Source: Acetobacteraceae bacterium (GTDB taxonomy: Bacteria; Pseudomonadota; Alphaproteobacteria; Acetobacterales; Acetobacteraceae). From it: a DNA stretch of 32,075 bases. The notes beneath the pieces were generated by a model. It did no database searches, had not been told where the DNA came from, and saw nothing but the letters and a program-made list of their open reading frames with translations. Shown piece after piece: positions 15,195 through 24,284 of the stretch; position 1 is the stretch's first letter, and each line of letters starts with the position of its first letter. The position numbers and the translations under genes were made by a program. The stretch is taken from contig DAIEHR010000187.1 in NCBI GenBank assembly GCA_027353465.1, forward strand, positions 1-32,075, written 5' to 3'.

Positions 15195-15737
15195 ATGGTA
15201 AAAGTTGCTGTTCTCGCAACAGACGGTGTCGAACAAGTGGAGCTGACCGAACCCGTCAAGGCATTAAGGGCAGCCTCGGCAAAGGTATCGGTTATTTCGC
15301 TGAAGAATGGCCAGATACAGGGCATGAACCACGACCAAAAAGGCGATATGCTGGCGGTGGATCATGCTCTTGGTAGCGTCTCGGCCGAAGCCTTTGACGC
15401 ACTGGTGCTGCCGGGGGGCGTGGCCAATCCAGACTATCTGCGGGTCGATCCCAAAGCGGTTGATTTCGTGAAACATTTTGTCCAAGCGGGGAAACCCATT
15501 GCCGCGATCTGCCACGGACCGTGGACGCTGATCGAAGCCGGTGGCGTCAAAGGCCATACGATGACCTCCTGGCCGTCCTTGCGCACGGACCTGACAAATG
15601 CCGGCGCGATGTGGCAGGACAAGCCTGTCGTCGTGGACGGCAAACTGATCACGTCGCGCAAGCCCGGCGATTTGCCGGACTTCTGCCGGGAGATGGTTAA
15701 ACTCTTTGGAGTCGGTGAAGGCCGCCAAGCCGCCTAG
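15195..15737 (+). CDS. DJ-1/PfpI-family protein (YhbO/PfpI type)
   Basis: 180 residues. The glutamine-amidotransferase-like fold is seen as VAVLATDGVEQVELTEPV (with the conserved Glu), VLPGGVANPDYLR and the nucleophile elbow AAICHGPWTLIEA with the catalytic Cys. Family members are described as stress-protective deglycases, peptidases or chaperones; which applies here is not known. AGGAGA six bases before the ATG at 15195 favours that start over TTG at 15192. The stop overlaps the convergent monooxygenase stop by four bases. It sits downstream of ku on the same strand. Confidence 0.92.
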   Translation: MVKVAVLATDGVEQVELTEPVKALRAASAKVSVISLKNGQIQGMNHDQKGDMLAVDHALGSVSAEAFDALVLPGGVANPDYLRVDPKAVDFVKHFVQAGKPIAAICHGPWTLIEAGGVKGHTMTSWPSLRTDLTNAGAMWQDKPVVVDGKLITSRKPGDLPDFCREMVKLFGVGEGRQAA

Positions 15738-17380
15738 GCTTTTCGGGAGCCCGCGCCGCGGATCCGGTCAATTAAGCCATACGGATCCTTCGGCGCGGCG
15801 TCACCCCGCCAGGCGACGTGCTGGTCGGGGCGAGACAGAACCAACTTCCGGTCGTACGGTAGCGGCTGTTCGGGGATGTCCAGAAGTTGCATTGGCACGC
15901 CGCGGATTTCCGCGGCGGCCAGCATGTCACTGACGTCCACCGACCGATCGAACCGCAGCAGTGTGTAGTCCGGGCCCATCGCGTCGTAGAGCGACATACC
16001 CTGCCCCAGCCAAATGTGCGGCGTTCGGCATCCGGGGACGATCGATGGGGTAAAATTGTAGATATCATAACGAGGTGCGGCCTCCCCATCGTAAGCAATA
16101 ATTGGCGAACCCTCGTAGAACGAGCCGAAGTTCAGACCGCCGCAGCAGAATTGGCCAACATTGATGTCATAGGCATCCTGGCCAACCTTCCCGCGGATGG
16201 CATCGCCTTCCGGTCCGGGATCCTCGATGGTGTCGGGCACGACACCGCGTTGCCGGGCCAGGGCACTGCTGGTGTTCATGGCGTAATGCGATACCTGTTC
16301 AGTGATCGGCATCCGTTCGTCTTGATAACAGTCCAAGATCGCGGGGGACGCCCAGCCTTTCAGCACACCGGCCAGCATCCAGGACAGGTTCATGGCATCC
16401 GCGATGCCGGCATTCATGCCATAGCCCGCGTTCGGCACCCAGATATGGGCAGCATCACCGCACAGGAACACCCGCCGCTCTCGGAATTTGTCGGCGATCA
16501 TTCTTCTCGCGGTCCAGTCCTCTTTCGTTATGACTTCGATGGGAAAGGACGGACCGACACCCAGCACCGCGCGAATACACCAGTCGCGGTCAACGCTGTC
16601 GAACGTCTCCCCCGGCCGCATATAGTTGTGCATCAGCCATGTTTCCTTGCCGTCCACCGCGAACATGTTGGCGCTGCGTCTCGGGTTCAGCGATGTGTTC
16701 GCCCAGGCCGGTTTGGTCGGTGTGGCCTTCAGCAGGTCCGGCGCTCGGAAATAAGTGGATTGCCGGTGTTCCAATACCGCATCGCCCGACAGGCTGGCAC
16801 CGATGGAGCGCCGCACCATGGAGTGCGCGCCATCGGCCCCGATCAGGTAGTCGGCACTGATCCTCAGGTCCTCTCCGCCATCCAGGTCCGCGGCGGTCGC
16901 GGTTACGCCAGACTCGTTCTGTTGGAAGCCGGTGATCTGTGTGCGATTCAGTATCGTCACGCCCGGCAGCGATTTGGCGTGCGCGAACAACACGGGTTCC
17001 AGATAAATCTGGTTGATACGGTGCGGCGGTTCCGGGGTCGGCCACCATGTATCCGGCCCATCGGTCGCGGTATAGCGATCGTTTCGGCAGGGGATCCGGA
17101 TACGCGACAGTTCGATGCCCGTTGTGGTGATGCGAAACGCGCAGTCGTTGGGATAATCGGCAGGCAGGCCTGTATTGCGAACCGCCCGCACCACGCCCAG
17201 GCGACGGAAAATCTCCATCGTCCTGGCAGAGACATGGTTGCATTTGACACTAGGTGGCACCCCCGCCGCCCGGATTTCCAGCACCACGACCTGGATGCCG
17301 CGCCACGCCAGATCCATCGCGACCGTCAGGCCCACCGGGCCACCACCGACGATCAGAACCCTGGTTTTCATCTCCCGCAT
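15734..17380 (-). CDS. FAD-dependent monooxygenase (aromatic hydroxylase family)
   Basis: 548-residue flavoprotein of the PHBH/PheA-TfdB class, which hydroxylates aromatic or polyketide-like substrates using NAD(P)H and O2. Motifs are VLIVGGGPVGLTVAMDLA (Rossmann dinucleotide site), YLIGADGAHSMVRR (DG motif) and RVFLCGDAAHIWVPNAGYG (GD motif, second FAD contact). The C-terminal third (from about residue 400) is the thioredoxin-like region of the longer family members. AGGGAG about nine bases upstream supports the ATG at 17380. The neighbouring permease gene suggests uptake and oxidation of an external compound, but the substrate is unknown. Confidence 0.93.
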   Translation of the reverse strand: MREMKTRVLIVGGGPVGLTVAMDLAWRGIQVVVLEIRAAGVPPSVKCNHVSARTMEIFRRLGVVRAVRNTGLPADYPNDCAFRITTTGIELSRIRIPCRNDRYTATDGPDTWWPTPEPPHRINQIYLEPVLFAHAKSLPGVTILNRTQITGFQQNESGVTATAADLDGGEDLRISADYLIGADGAHSMVRRSIGASLSGDAVLEHRQSTYFRAPDLLKATPTKPAWANTSLNPRRSANMFAVDGKETWLMHNYMRPGETFDSVDRDWCIRAVLGVGPSFPIEVITKEDWTARRMIADKFRERRVFLCGDAAHIWVPNAGYGMNAGIADAMNLSWMLAGVLKGWASPAILDCYQDERMPITEQVSHYAMNTSSALARQRGVVPDTIEDPGPEGDAIRGKVGQDAYDINVGQFCCGGLNFGSFYEGSPIIAYDGEAAPRYDIYNFTPSIVPGCRTPHIWLGQGMSLYDAMGPDYTLLRFDRSVDVSDMLAAAEIRGVPMQLLDIPEQPLPYDRKLVLSRPDQHVAWRGDAAPKDPYGLIDRIRGAGSRKA

Positions 17381-17447
17381 CGGACATCGCTCCCTGGTAT
17401 CAACGCGATGCAGGATAAAGACTTACCGAACAGCCGTCATCCGCCGG

Positions 17448-17496
17448 ACCGGCTGAATCAGATCGGCCGCTACTGCCGCCGATCCGATTCACCGGT
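17448..17496. terminator. Long imperfect hairpin between MFS permease and monooxygenase
   Basis: TGAATCAGATCGGC (17454-17467) pairs with GCCGATCCGATTCA (17478-17491) with one mismatch. The stem continues as ACCGG/CCGGT after a one-base bulge, giving about 18 pairs around a ten-base loop. It lies 45 bases past the MFS stop and ahead of the monooxygenase start on the same strand. There is no U-run on the minus strand, so it could be a terminator, a processing hairpin or an operator for a dimeric regulator. Confidence 0.5.
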
Positions 17497-17540
17497 TTTG
17501 GCCAATAGACCGCGTTGACTCCAACGATCGAGCTGTCCGC

Positions 17541-18983
17541 TCAGCGCGACTGTACTCGGACCGGAATGGCTTCGCCTTCCATCGGCAATACCAGGGCGAT
17601 CTCCTCCAGTGAACGATGATTGGTCCGCGGCCCCCACACCGCGATCGACAGCACCACCACTGCCATCGCGCTGGCCACAAACATGAACACGCCCGGCACC
17701 CCGAAGTGTTGCAGGATCGCGGCGATGAAGAAGCCGGTAAAGATCGTACTGAACCGGCTCCACGAGTACACGAACCCGACCGCCGTGGCGCGGATCCGCG
17801 TCGGAAACAGCTCCGCCTGATAGTTATGCGCCGAAAACGAAAGCCACGCGTTCATCATCGTCTGGAACGTACCAATAATGATCAGTGGCACCGCCTCGGT
17901 CTGGAAGGAGAACGCGATGCCGAACACGGCGATGCCGATGCACGACAGGCACACCTGCCACTTACGCTCGATCCGGTCGGCGAACAGCGTGCTGACCAGC
18001 GGAAACAACGGATAAGCGAACGCGATAATGAACGAATATTCCAGGGTCTGCGAGACATGGATGCCCTTGGCGATCAGCAGCGTCGGCACCCAGTTCGCGA
18101 AGCCGTAAAAGCCGATCGTCTGGCAGAAGTTGGCAATAGACAACATGATTGTCCGGCTGCGGTAAGTCGGGTTGAAAATTTCGGCCAAAGTACCCTTACG
18201 CGGATCCTCCGCCACCGGCGCATCCGGCATTGGCAGCGTGCCACCGCACTCCTTGGAGACCTGCGCCTCTATCGCGCTCATTACCTTGTCAGCCTCCGCC
18301 ACCCGGCCCTGTTGCGCGAGCCAGCGCGGCGATTCCGGCAGTTTCAGGCGAACAAACCAGACGATCAAGGCGCCGACCGACCCAATGATCACCACCCAGC
18401 GCCATCCCGACAGACCCAGCGGAGCGGTCGGGTTCAGCAGCCACGCCAGCAAGGCGACCAGCGGAACCGGAATAAACCCGATCGACTGCTGCACAGCAAA
18501 AATCCGTCCGCGCGCTCGTTTCGGTACAAGTTCAGAAATAAACGTATCGACCGTGACGAGTTCCACACCAATCCCAATGCCGGCGATCATGCGCCACAAA
18601 TTAACGCCCCCCGGCGTGTATTGAAACGCCATGACCAAGGTCGCGACGCAGTACCAAACCAGAGAATACGTGAAAACCGTCCTTCTGCCGAAACGGTCAG
18701 CCGCCCGGGTGAAGAACATCGTGCCGATGAACAGTCCCGTGAACAGCGCCGCGATAAACGACGCCAGCCCGGTAAAGCCGAACAACGAGACGGTGGTAGG
18801 GGTGAATATCTTGTCGGCAAACATGCCCGGCGCGATCGAACCGGTCAGGAAGATGGCGTAAGTGTCGAACCATCCACCTAGCGAGATTAGCAGCACCAGC
18901 ATCCACATGTGGCGCGTCATCGGAAGGCGATCGAGTCGGGCAGTGATCTCTGCCGCGGGGGTGGCGATTAACGTCGAAGCCAT
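17541..18983 (-). CDS. MFS permease, sugar/organic-acid transporter family
   Basis: About 480 residues with roughly twelve membrane segments. MFS signatures are RAADRFGRRTVF (loop 2-3), ELVPKRARGR (end of helix 4/5) and LPESPRWLAQQGR before the central loop, as in the Sugar_tr / metabolite:H+ symporter group. The start at 18983 (MASTLIATPAAEIT) has GGGAGG six bases upstream, a much better site than the track's 19013. The substrate cannot be read from sequence; proximity to the FAD monooxygenase makes an aromatic or organic acid plausible. Confidence 0.92.
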   Translation of the reverse strand: MASTLIATPAAEITARLDRLPMTRHMWMLVLLISLGGWFDTYAIFLTGSIAPGMFADKIFTPTTVSLFGFTGLASFIAALFTGLFIGTMFFTRAADRFGRRTVFTYSLVWYCVATLVMAFQYTPGGVNLWRMIAGIGIGVELVTVDTFISELVPKRARGRIFAVQQSIGFIPVPLVALLAWLLNPTAPLGLSGWRWVVIIGSVGALIVWFVRLKLPESPRWLAQQGRVAEADKVMSAIEAQVSKECGGTLPMPDAPVAEDPRKGTLAEIFNPTYRSRTIMLSIANFCQTIGFYGFANWVPTLLIAKGIHVSQTLEYSFIIAFAYPLFPLVSTLFADRIERKWQVCLSCIGIAVFGIAFSFQTEAVPLIIIGTFQTMMNAWLSFSAHNYQAELFPTRIRATAVGFVYSWSRFSTIFTGFFIAAILQHFGVPGVFMFVASAMAVVVLSIAVWGPRTNHRSLEEIALVLPMEGEAIPVRVQSR

Positions 18984-19290
18984 GGCAATCCTCCCTGATG
19001 CGTGTCTTTGCACGCTTGGATTTGACTTTAGGCTGCCGTCTTATCGGGGTCGTGGACCTCCTCGATCGAAGTCTGCGCACAACCGGGCGCCGGGGTCCAG
19101 ACCGGCGTTGATCTCAGCCATGGCTCTTGCCTTCGAGGCGCTGACCAGGCGAGCGTTGGAGACGGACTAACCGGGCAGGATTTTCAGCTGCCACCTCGGT
19201 GAACCGATCCGCGCATATCAGCGGCAAAACCACCCAACATGGGGCGCAATGACGATCGGATTGCCCAGCGACCTCAGCGGGAGCCGACGG
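18984..19290. other. Intergenic region, nothing recognised
   Basis: This 307-base gap lies between the prfB stop and the MFS start. It must contain the MFS promoter. I see no convincing hairpin, RNA gene or coding frame; a short minus-strand ATG frame near 19122 ends after about 26 codons and has no support. Confidence 0.5.
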
Positions 19291-20422
19291 CTACCGCGCG
19301 CTGGCGCTCGCCTCCGACCGCGTGGCCCCGGATCGCGCCGCCAGCGCCGCCGCCATGAAGTCGTCCAGGTCACCGTCCAGCACCGCGTCCGGGTTGCCCT
19401 TTTCCAGCCCCGTCCGCAGGTCCTTCACCAACTGGTAGGGCGCCAACACATAGTTCCGAATCTGATGCCCCCAGCCGATATCGGTCTTGGCGTTCTCCTG
19501 CGCTGCCGTCACAGCCTCGCGCCGCTGCAACTCCGCCTCGTACATACGGGCTTTCAGCATATCCATCGCCATCGCGCGGTTGCGGTGCTGTGACCGGTCG
19601 GTCTGACACGCGACGATGATCCCGCTGGGAATATGAGTGATGCGGATGGCGCTTTCCGTCTTGTTGACGTGCTGCCCGCCCGCGCCCGACGCCCGGTAGG
19701 TATCGACCTTCAAATCGCTCTCATTGATTTCGATCTCGATCGAATCATCCACCACCGGATAGACCCAGACCGACGCGAAGCTGGTCTGCCGACGGGCGTT
19801 CGAATCGAATGGGCTGATCCGCACCAGCCGATGCACCCCGCCTTCGGTCTTCAGCCACCCATAAGCGTTCGGGCCGCTGACCTGCAGCGTCGCCGACTTG
19901 ATCCCCGCCTGCTCGCCTTCGCTTTCTTCCAGCAACTGCACCTTGTAACCGTGCTGTTCCGCCCAGCGCATGTACATACGCATCAGCATCTGTGCCCAGT
20001 CCTGCGCCTCGGTGCCGCCAGCGCCGGAGTTCAGTTCGATATAGCAGTCGTTGGCATCGGCCTCACCGGACAGCAGGCTTTCGATCTCCCGCCGCTTGGC
20101 CTCATCCGCGGCAGCCCGCAGCGACTTCATCGCCTCGGTGACCATGGCGGTGTCGCCCTCGGCTTCCGCCATCTCGATCAGTTCCAGCGCGTCGGAAACA
20201 TCAGCCTCCAGCTTCAGCACGCCTTCCATCGCCGAGGCGATCTGGTTCCGCTCGCGCATCAGCTTCTGCGCGGCGGCGGCGTCGTTCCACAGCGTCGGGT
20301 CTTCGGCGCGGTTGTTCAGTTCGGCCAGCCGGCCTTCGGCGACATCCCAGTCAAAGATGCCTCCTCAGCAGCGCGACGGACTGCTTGATCTGGTCGTTAA
20401 GGGCGTCGGATTCAGCGGACAT
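19291..20422 (-). CDS. prfB: Peptide chain release factor 2 with programmed +1 frameshift
   Basis: Releases nascent peptides at UGA and UAA. The ORF track splits it: residues 1-23 ([19 protein letters not shown]...) are in one frame from the ATG at 20422, and the rest is in the +1 frame. The junction reads AGGAGG-CAT-CTT-TGA-C, with the same spacing as E. coli AGGGGG-TAT-CTT-TGA-C. Reading CTT, skipping the T of TGA and continuing with GAC gives [19 protein letters not shown], an RF2 N-terminus. The total is about 376 residues. Downstream are [16 protein letters not shown] and the GGQ motif ([13 protein letters not shown]). It follows PBP1A by about 30 bases on the same strand. Confidence 0.97.
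20350..20365 (-). promoter_or_regulatory. prfB programmed +1 frameshift signal
   Basis: On the minus strand this is an internal Shine-Dalgarno AGGAGG (20365-20360), CAT, then the slippery CTT and in-frame TGA followed by C (CTTTGAC). The three-base spacing between the SD-like element and CTT equals the classical bacterial arrangement. When RF2 is scarce, slow reading of UGA favours the shift, so the protein autoregulates. Confidence 0.95.
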
Positions 20423-20453
20423 GTCTAAACAAATGCTCTTTCGAAGGGCCGCG

Positions 20454-23087
20454 TCAATACAACCCACCCATGCTGTTATCAACCCCGCCATGCACGATCG
20501 GCGCCGGCGCTGGGGCTCCGTCAGCGGGCGGGGCGCTGGCCACGCCAAGTCCGCCGCTGATCGGGGCGGAGGCCCCGGGAATCTGCCCATCCTTGAATGC
20601 GTCCGTCACCATACCATTCCCGCTATCCCATTGGGCCATCGTCACGCCCGCCGGCATCGGGAAGGACAGGACCGGGCGTCCGGCAAGAGCCCGAGCCATG
20701 TAGTCGTGCCAAATGGGGGCCGCGACCGCGGCGCCGGTTTCGTTGTTGCCCAGTGTCGCGGGGGTGTCGAAACCGACCCAGACCACGGTCACCAAATCAG
20801 GCGTGAAGCCCGAGAACCAGGCATCCGCGAACTCCTGGCTGGTGCCAGTCTTACCAGCGATTGGCCGGTTCAGACCCTTGCCGGCGGGGACACCTGTGCC
20901 CCGCTGCACGACCCCTTCCATCATGGTGATCAACTGAAACACACTGTCGGGGTCGGCGATTTGCCGCCGACCATCAGCGATTTCCGGTGGCTTCGACGCA
21001 TCCGCACAATCGCCGCAATCCAACCCGGGTGCGCGGAACACAACATGCCCGTCCGGGTCCTGTACGCTGTCGATCAGTGTTGGCATTACCTCGCGCCCGC
21101 CGGTGGCGAATGATGCATAGGCACCGGCCTCCCGCAGCACCGTCGTGTCCACCGCGCCCAGCGCCGCCGGAAGCACCCGCGGCATCGAATCGACCATATG
21201 GAATGCAATCGCGTTATCCACCACAGCTTGAATACCCACCTGCTGGGCGACACGCAGTGTGACCAGGTTCAGCGACTCTTCCAACGCCACCCGCAGCGAC
21301 GTCGGGCCGCCGAACGTGCCTTCGAAGTTACCCGGCCGCCACCTGCCCTCAGGCGTGTCGATCACGACCGGTGCATCCAGGAACTTCTGGCTCGGCGAAA
21401 TGCCCTTCTCCAACGCTGTCAGATAGACGATCGGCTTGAAGCTGGAACCCGGCTGGCGGTTGGCCTGGGTTGCTCTGTTGAACTGGCTCTGGTCATAACT
21501 CCACCCGCCAACCATCGCCAGCACCCGGCCGGTCTGTGGGTCGAGCGAAACCAGTGCGCCTTGTACGGCTGGAATCTGCATCAGCTTCGCGCGGTTGGCC
21601 GGCGGCGGCGGCGCGGCGGCCGACCCCTTTCCCTTGGCTGGCATCGGGGGGCCCGACGGCTTGGGCAGTTGCACGGCTGGGGGCTCAATCATCACGATGT
21701 CGCCCGGTTGCACGACATCGGAAAGTCGCCTGGGCGCCGGTCCCGGTTTGCCGTCGCGCAAAGCCCGAGCCCAGTTAAGGTCCGCGAGAACAAGCATAGC
21801 GGACTCGCGGCCACCGTCTTTGTTCAGCCATTCAACCTTTGCCTCGGTGTCGGTCTCGCTGGCGACGACCGCGACCATCCAACCCGGCAACATACCCGGC
21901 GGGCGCGGCTGCTGGTTCAATGCCGCCGGCCATTTCGCTTCAAAATCCGGTTGCGAGACGCTCAGATGCCCCACGGCGCCGCGCCACCCGCCCATCTTGC
22001 GGTCATAGGCCATCAGGCCGTCACGCAGGGATTTCTCGGCGGCGACCTGCAAGGAGGGGTTCAGACTTGTGCGCACCATCAGCCCGCCTTGGGTCGTCGA
22101 ATCCTGGCCGAACCGCGCGATAAGCTGGCGACGGACCTCCTCGGTGAACCAGTCCGCGCCGGGAATCGGGGGTGGACGGCGGAATTCGGACGGGATCACC
22201 GGACCGGCCTTGGCTTCGGCTGCCTGCGCCTGGGTGATCACATGATCCTCTGCGAGCCGATCCAGCACATAGTCACGGCGGGATCGGGCAGCCTCGGGAA
22301 ACTTGAACGGATTCAGATTATTGGGCGCTTTTGGCAAGGCCGCCAGGAAGGCCGCTTCGGCCAAGGTAAGCTGGTCGAGCGGCTTGTTGAAGTAGGTCTG
22401 GGCCGCGGCGGCCACGCCATACGCGCCCTGCCCCAGGTAGATTTCGTTCAGATACAGCTCAAGAATGCGGTCCTTGGTCAAACTCTGTTCAATCCGCGTC
22501 GCCAGGATCGCTTCCTTGGCCTTGCGGGAGAACGAGACCTCGCTGTCCAGCAGCATGTTCTTGGCCACCTGCTGGGTGATGGTGGATGCGCCGATCGGCC
22601 GCCGCCCCTGCCCGGCATGAGTCAGGTCGAAAACCGCCGCGCGGGCGATGGCGAACGGGTCGATGCCCCGATGAGTGTAGAAGTTTTGATCCTCAGCTGA
22701 GATGAACGCGCGCTTGACGATGTCGGGGATCGCCGAAACCGGGACGAAAATCCGTCGTTCCGTCGCGAGTTCGGCCAACAGGCGGGAATCGCCGGCAAAC
22801 ACCCGGCTCATGACTGGGGGCTGATAATTCCGCAGCCCGTCCACGTCCGGCAGGTCGGCGCTGAAATGTTCGTACGCGGCATAGCCAGCGACGGCACCGA
22901 CGATGCCGCCCAGCAGCACCACGCCTAGAATCGCGCCAAATAGACCGCGCACGGCGCGTACCAGGATGTTCCCGCGCCGCTTTGGTAGCCGGGGAGGCTT
23001 ATTCCCTCCGCCCTCGGGGCCAGGTGCCCCGGTCTTGCCGCGGGTGGAAGGCGCCAGCGGTTCGCCGGCGGTCAGAGGTCCTGTCAT
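20454..23087 (-). CDS. mrcA: Bifunctional class A penicillin-binding protein 1A
   Basis: 877-residue inner-membrane peptidoglycan synthase. One N-terminal membrane helix (LFGAILGVVLLGGIVGAVAGYAAY) follows a proline-rich cytoplasmic tail. The GT51 glycosyltransferase has E132 in ISAEDQNFYTHRGID and the GASTITQQVAKN motif. The transpeptidase has SSFK (Ser548), SLN (605-607) and KTG (746-748). An OB-like region of about 150 residues sits before the transpeptidase, as usual for PBP1A, and a glycine/alanine-rich tail ends the protein. All catalytic motifs are intact. It lies between the AtzD-like gene and prfB; amiC, mrcA and prfB commonly cluster in Alphaproteobacteria. Confidence 0.96.
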   Translation of the reverse strand: MTGPLTAGEPLAPSTRGKTGAPGPEGGGNKPPRLPKRRGNILVRAVRGLFGAILGVVLLGGIVGAVAGYAAYEHFSADLPDVDGLRNYQPPVMSRVFAGDSRLLAELATERRIFVPVSAIPDIVKRAFISAEDQNFYTHRGIDPFAIARAAVFDLTHAGQGRRPIGASTITQQVAKNMLLDSEVSFSRKAKEAILATRIEQSLTKDRILELYLNEIYLGQGAYGVAAAAQTYFNKPLDQLTLAEAAFLAALPKAPNNLNPFKFPEAARSRRDYVLDRLAEDHVITQAQAAEAKAGPVIPSEFRRPPPIPGADWFTEEVRRQLIARFGQDSTTQGGLMVRTSLNPSLQVAAEKSLRDGLMAYDRKMGGWRGAVGHLSVSQPDFEAKWPAALNQQPRPPGMLPGWMVAVVASETDTEAKVEWLNKDGGRESAMLVLADLNWARALRDGKPGPAPRRLSDVVQPGDIVMIEPPAVQLPKPSGPPMPAKGKGSAAAPPPPANRAKLMQIPAVQGALVSLDPQTGRVLAMVGGWSYDQSQFNRATQANRQPGSSFKPIVYLTALEKGISPSQKFLDAPVVIDTPEGRWRPGNFEGTFGGPTSLRVALEESLNLVTLRVAQQVGIQAVVDNAIAFHMVDSMPRVLPAALGAVDTTVLREAGAYASFATGGREVMPTLIDSVQDPDGHVVFRAPGLDCGDCADASKPPEIADGRRQIADPDSVFQLITMMEGVVQRGTGVPAGKGLNRPIAGKTGTSQEFADAWFSGFTPDLVTVVWVGFDTPATLGNNETGAAVAAPIWHDYMARALAGRPVLSFPMPAGVTMAQWDSGNGMVTDAFKDGQIPGASAPISGGLGVASAPPADGAPAPAPIVHGGVDNSMGGLY

Positions 23088-23139
23088 GGGCGGCGATATG
23101 CCCGCTTTCGTCCGAATCCGCCAGCAACGAGATTGCTAT

Positions 23140-24258
23140 TTAACGACGGACGATGACCGCGACCGGGCCGCCGCCGTCCGGCCCCTGATGTTCGGCTCCG
23201 CCGGACACGAATAGATCCGTCCGCCCGGTGATTCCGGCCAGGACGCCGCCGACCAGCGCCCTGGCGTGGCGGGTGGCATTGATGTCGCTGTCATCCAGCA
23301 TGATGTGCCGCGCGCCCCGGATACGCCCAGTCGTCGAGGGGCCGGCCTTCGCCAGCACCGCCAGCAAGCTATCCCGCCCCACCGCATCCAACTGCCCCGA
23401 GGGCCGCAGCCCGGCATCGGCGAGCGCGCCCAACACCGCCGGCAGATCAATGCCGTCCTGCATCACGCGATGCGCGATCACCGAGTCACTGGCCCAGGCC
23501 GAACTGTTGCCAAGCACAATCACCTCGTTGTGCATCAATTCGATGCCAGCCGAAGTGCTGGCCCGGCCCGACCACAGCGTCAGGTCGTGACAGACTACCG
23601 CGTCGGACAGTGCCTCCCGAGCGATCTCGCCCAAGGCGAGCCCGACGCCAAGGGCGGAGGCTCCGCGAGAGTAGCTCATGGACTTATAGGTATCCTCCGT
23701 CACCACGGTCTGGCCGCGGACAGCGGCATCGGCGATGCGATCGCCGGTCAGCAGCGGGCATTTGACCTGAACGTAGTGAACATCACGCGAGTCACTGATT
23801 CCAGCCTGGGTCATGGCCGCCGCTACCGCCTCCGCTGTCGCCTCGATCTGCGAGGTTCGGCCAATTTCCTCGGGCAGGAAGGGGCGGGTGAAGGCGGTCC
23901 CGATGGCAAGGGTCGGCTCGCCAGCCGATTCGGGCGGCGCGGTGGAGACCGCGAACACCAGAAGATGCGGCGACAATCCGCCCTCGGTGCCGCCGGACAT
24001 GACCATGGCGACGCGGCGTCCGACCTCGGCCGGAGCGCAACGCAAATGTTCGGCAAGCGTGGCTTGCAGCGCCGCTACGGCATAGGCGCGGGTGAAATCA
24101 TTGACGCAGCCGTTGCCCTCGGTCTTGCCGAAGATCGCCCTGATATCCGTGGCGGCGAGAGCACCCGATTCGATCAGCGCCAGAACGCCACTGGTGTCGG
24201 CCGGATGGGCGGTGGGAATGCGAAAAACGGCGCAGCGGCGGGGTGCATCATGATCCAT
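23140..24258 (-). CDS. Ring-opening amidohydrolase, cyanuric acid hydrolase/barbiturase family
   Basis: 372 residues of the AtzD/Bar family (three-fold symmetric 'Toblerone' fold), which hydrolyses cyanuric acid or barbiturate. The three Lys-Ser pairs expected for the family are visible: K45 (FGKTEGNG) with S88 (SGGTEG), K166 (VQVKCPLLTG) with S252/253 (LGNSSAWASD), and K304 (LAKAG) with S352 (SGGAEHQGP). The remaining conserved segments are intact, so it should be active, but the specificity is not decidable by eye. It sits between amiC (26-base gap) and PBP1A (52-base gap), an unexpected place for a catabolic enzyme. No urea/biuret hydrolase or triazine genes are nearby. Confidence 0.92.
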   Translation of the reverse strand: MDHDAPRRCAVFRIPTAHPADTSGVLALIESGALAATDIRAIFGKTEGNGCVNDFTRAYAVAALQATLAEHLRCAPAEVGRRVAMVMSGGTEGGLSPHLLVFAVSTAPPESAGEPTLAIGTAFTRPFLPEEIGRTSQIEATAEAVAAAMTQAGISDSRDVHYVQVKCPLLTGDRIADAAVRGQTVVTEDTYKSMSYSRGASALGVGLALGEIAREALSDAVVCHDLTLWSGRASTSAGIELMHNEVIVLGNSSAWASDSVIAHRVMQDGIDLPAVLGALADAGLRPSGQLDAVGRDSLLAVLAKAGPSTTGRIRGARHIMLDDSDINATRHARALVGGVLAGITGRTDLFVSGGAEHQGPDGGGPVAVIVRR

Positions 24259-24284
24259 GGGTAGTTGATCCTGTAGGTTCGGCT

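Noticed and set aside
15887-17518. 543-residue plus-strand ORF opposite the FAD monooxygenase.
   Set aside because: Shadow of a gene with intact FAD motifs; no recognisable features.
17616-18881. 421-residue plus-strand ORF opposite the MFS permease.
   Set aside because: Arg/Gln/His-rich antisense shadow of a clear membrane transporter.
20351-20590. 79-residue minus ORF upstream of prfB as a separate gene.
   Set aside because: Only its last 23 codons are coding; they are the pre-frameshift part of prfB.
21198-22700. 500-residue plus-strand ORF opposite PBP1A.
   Set aside because: Antisense shadow; PBP1A motifs are complete on the minus strand.
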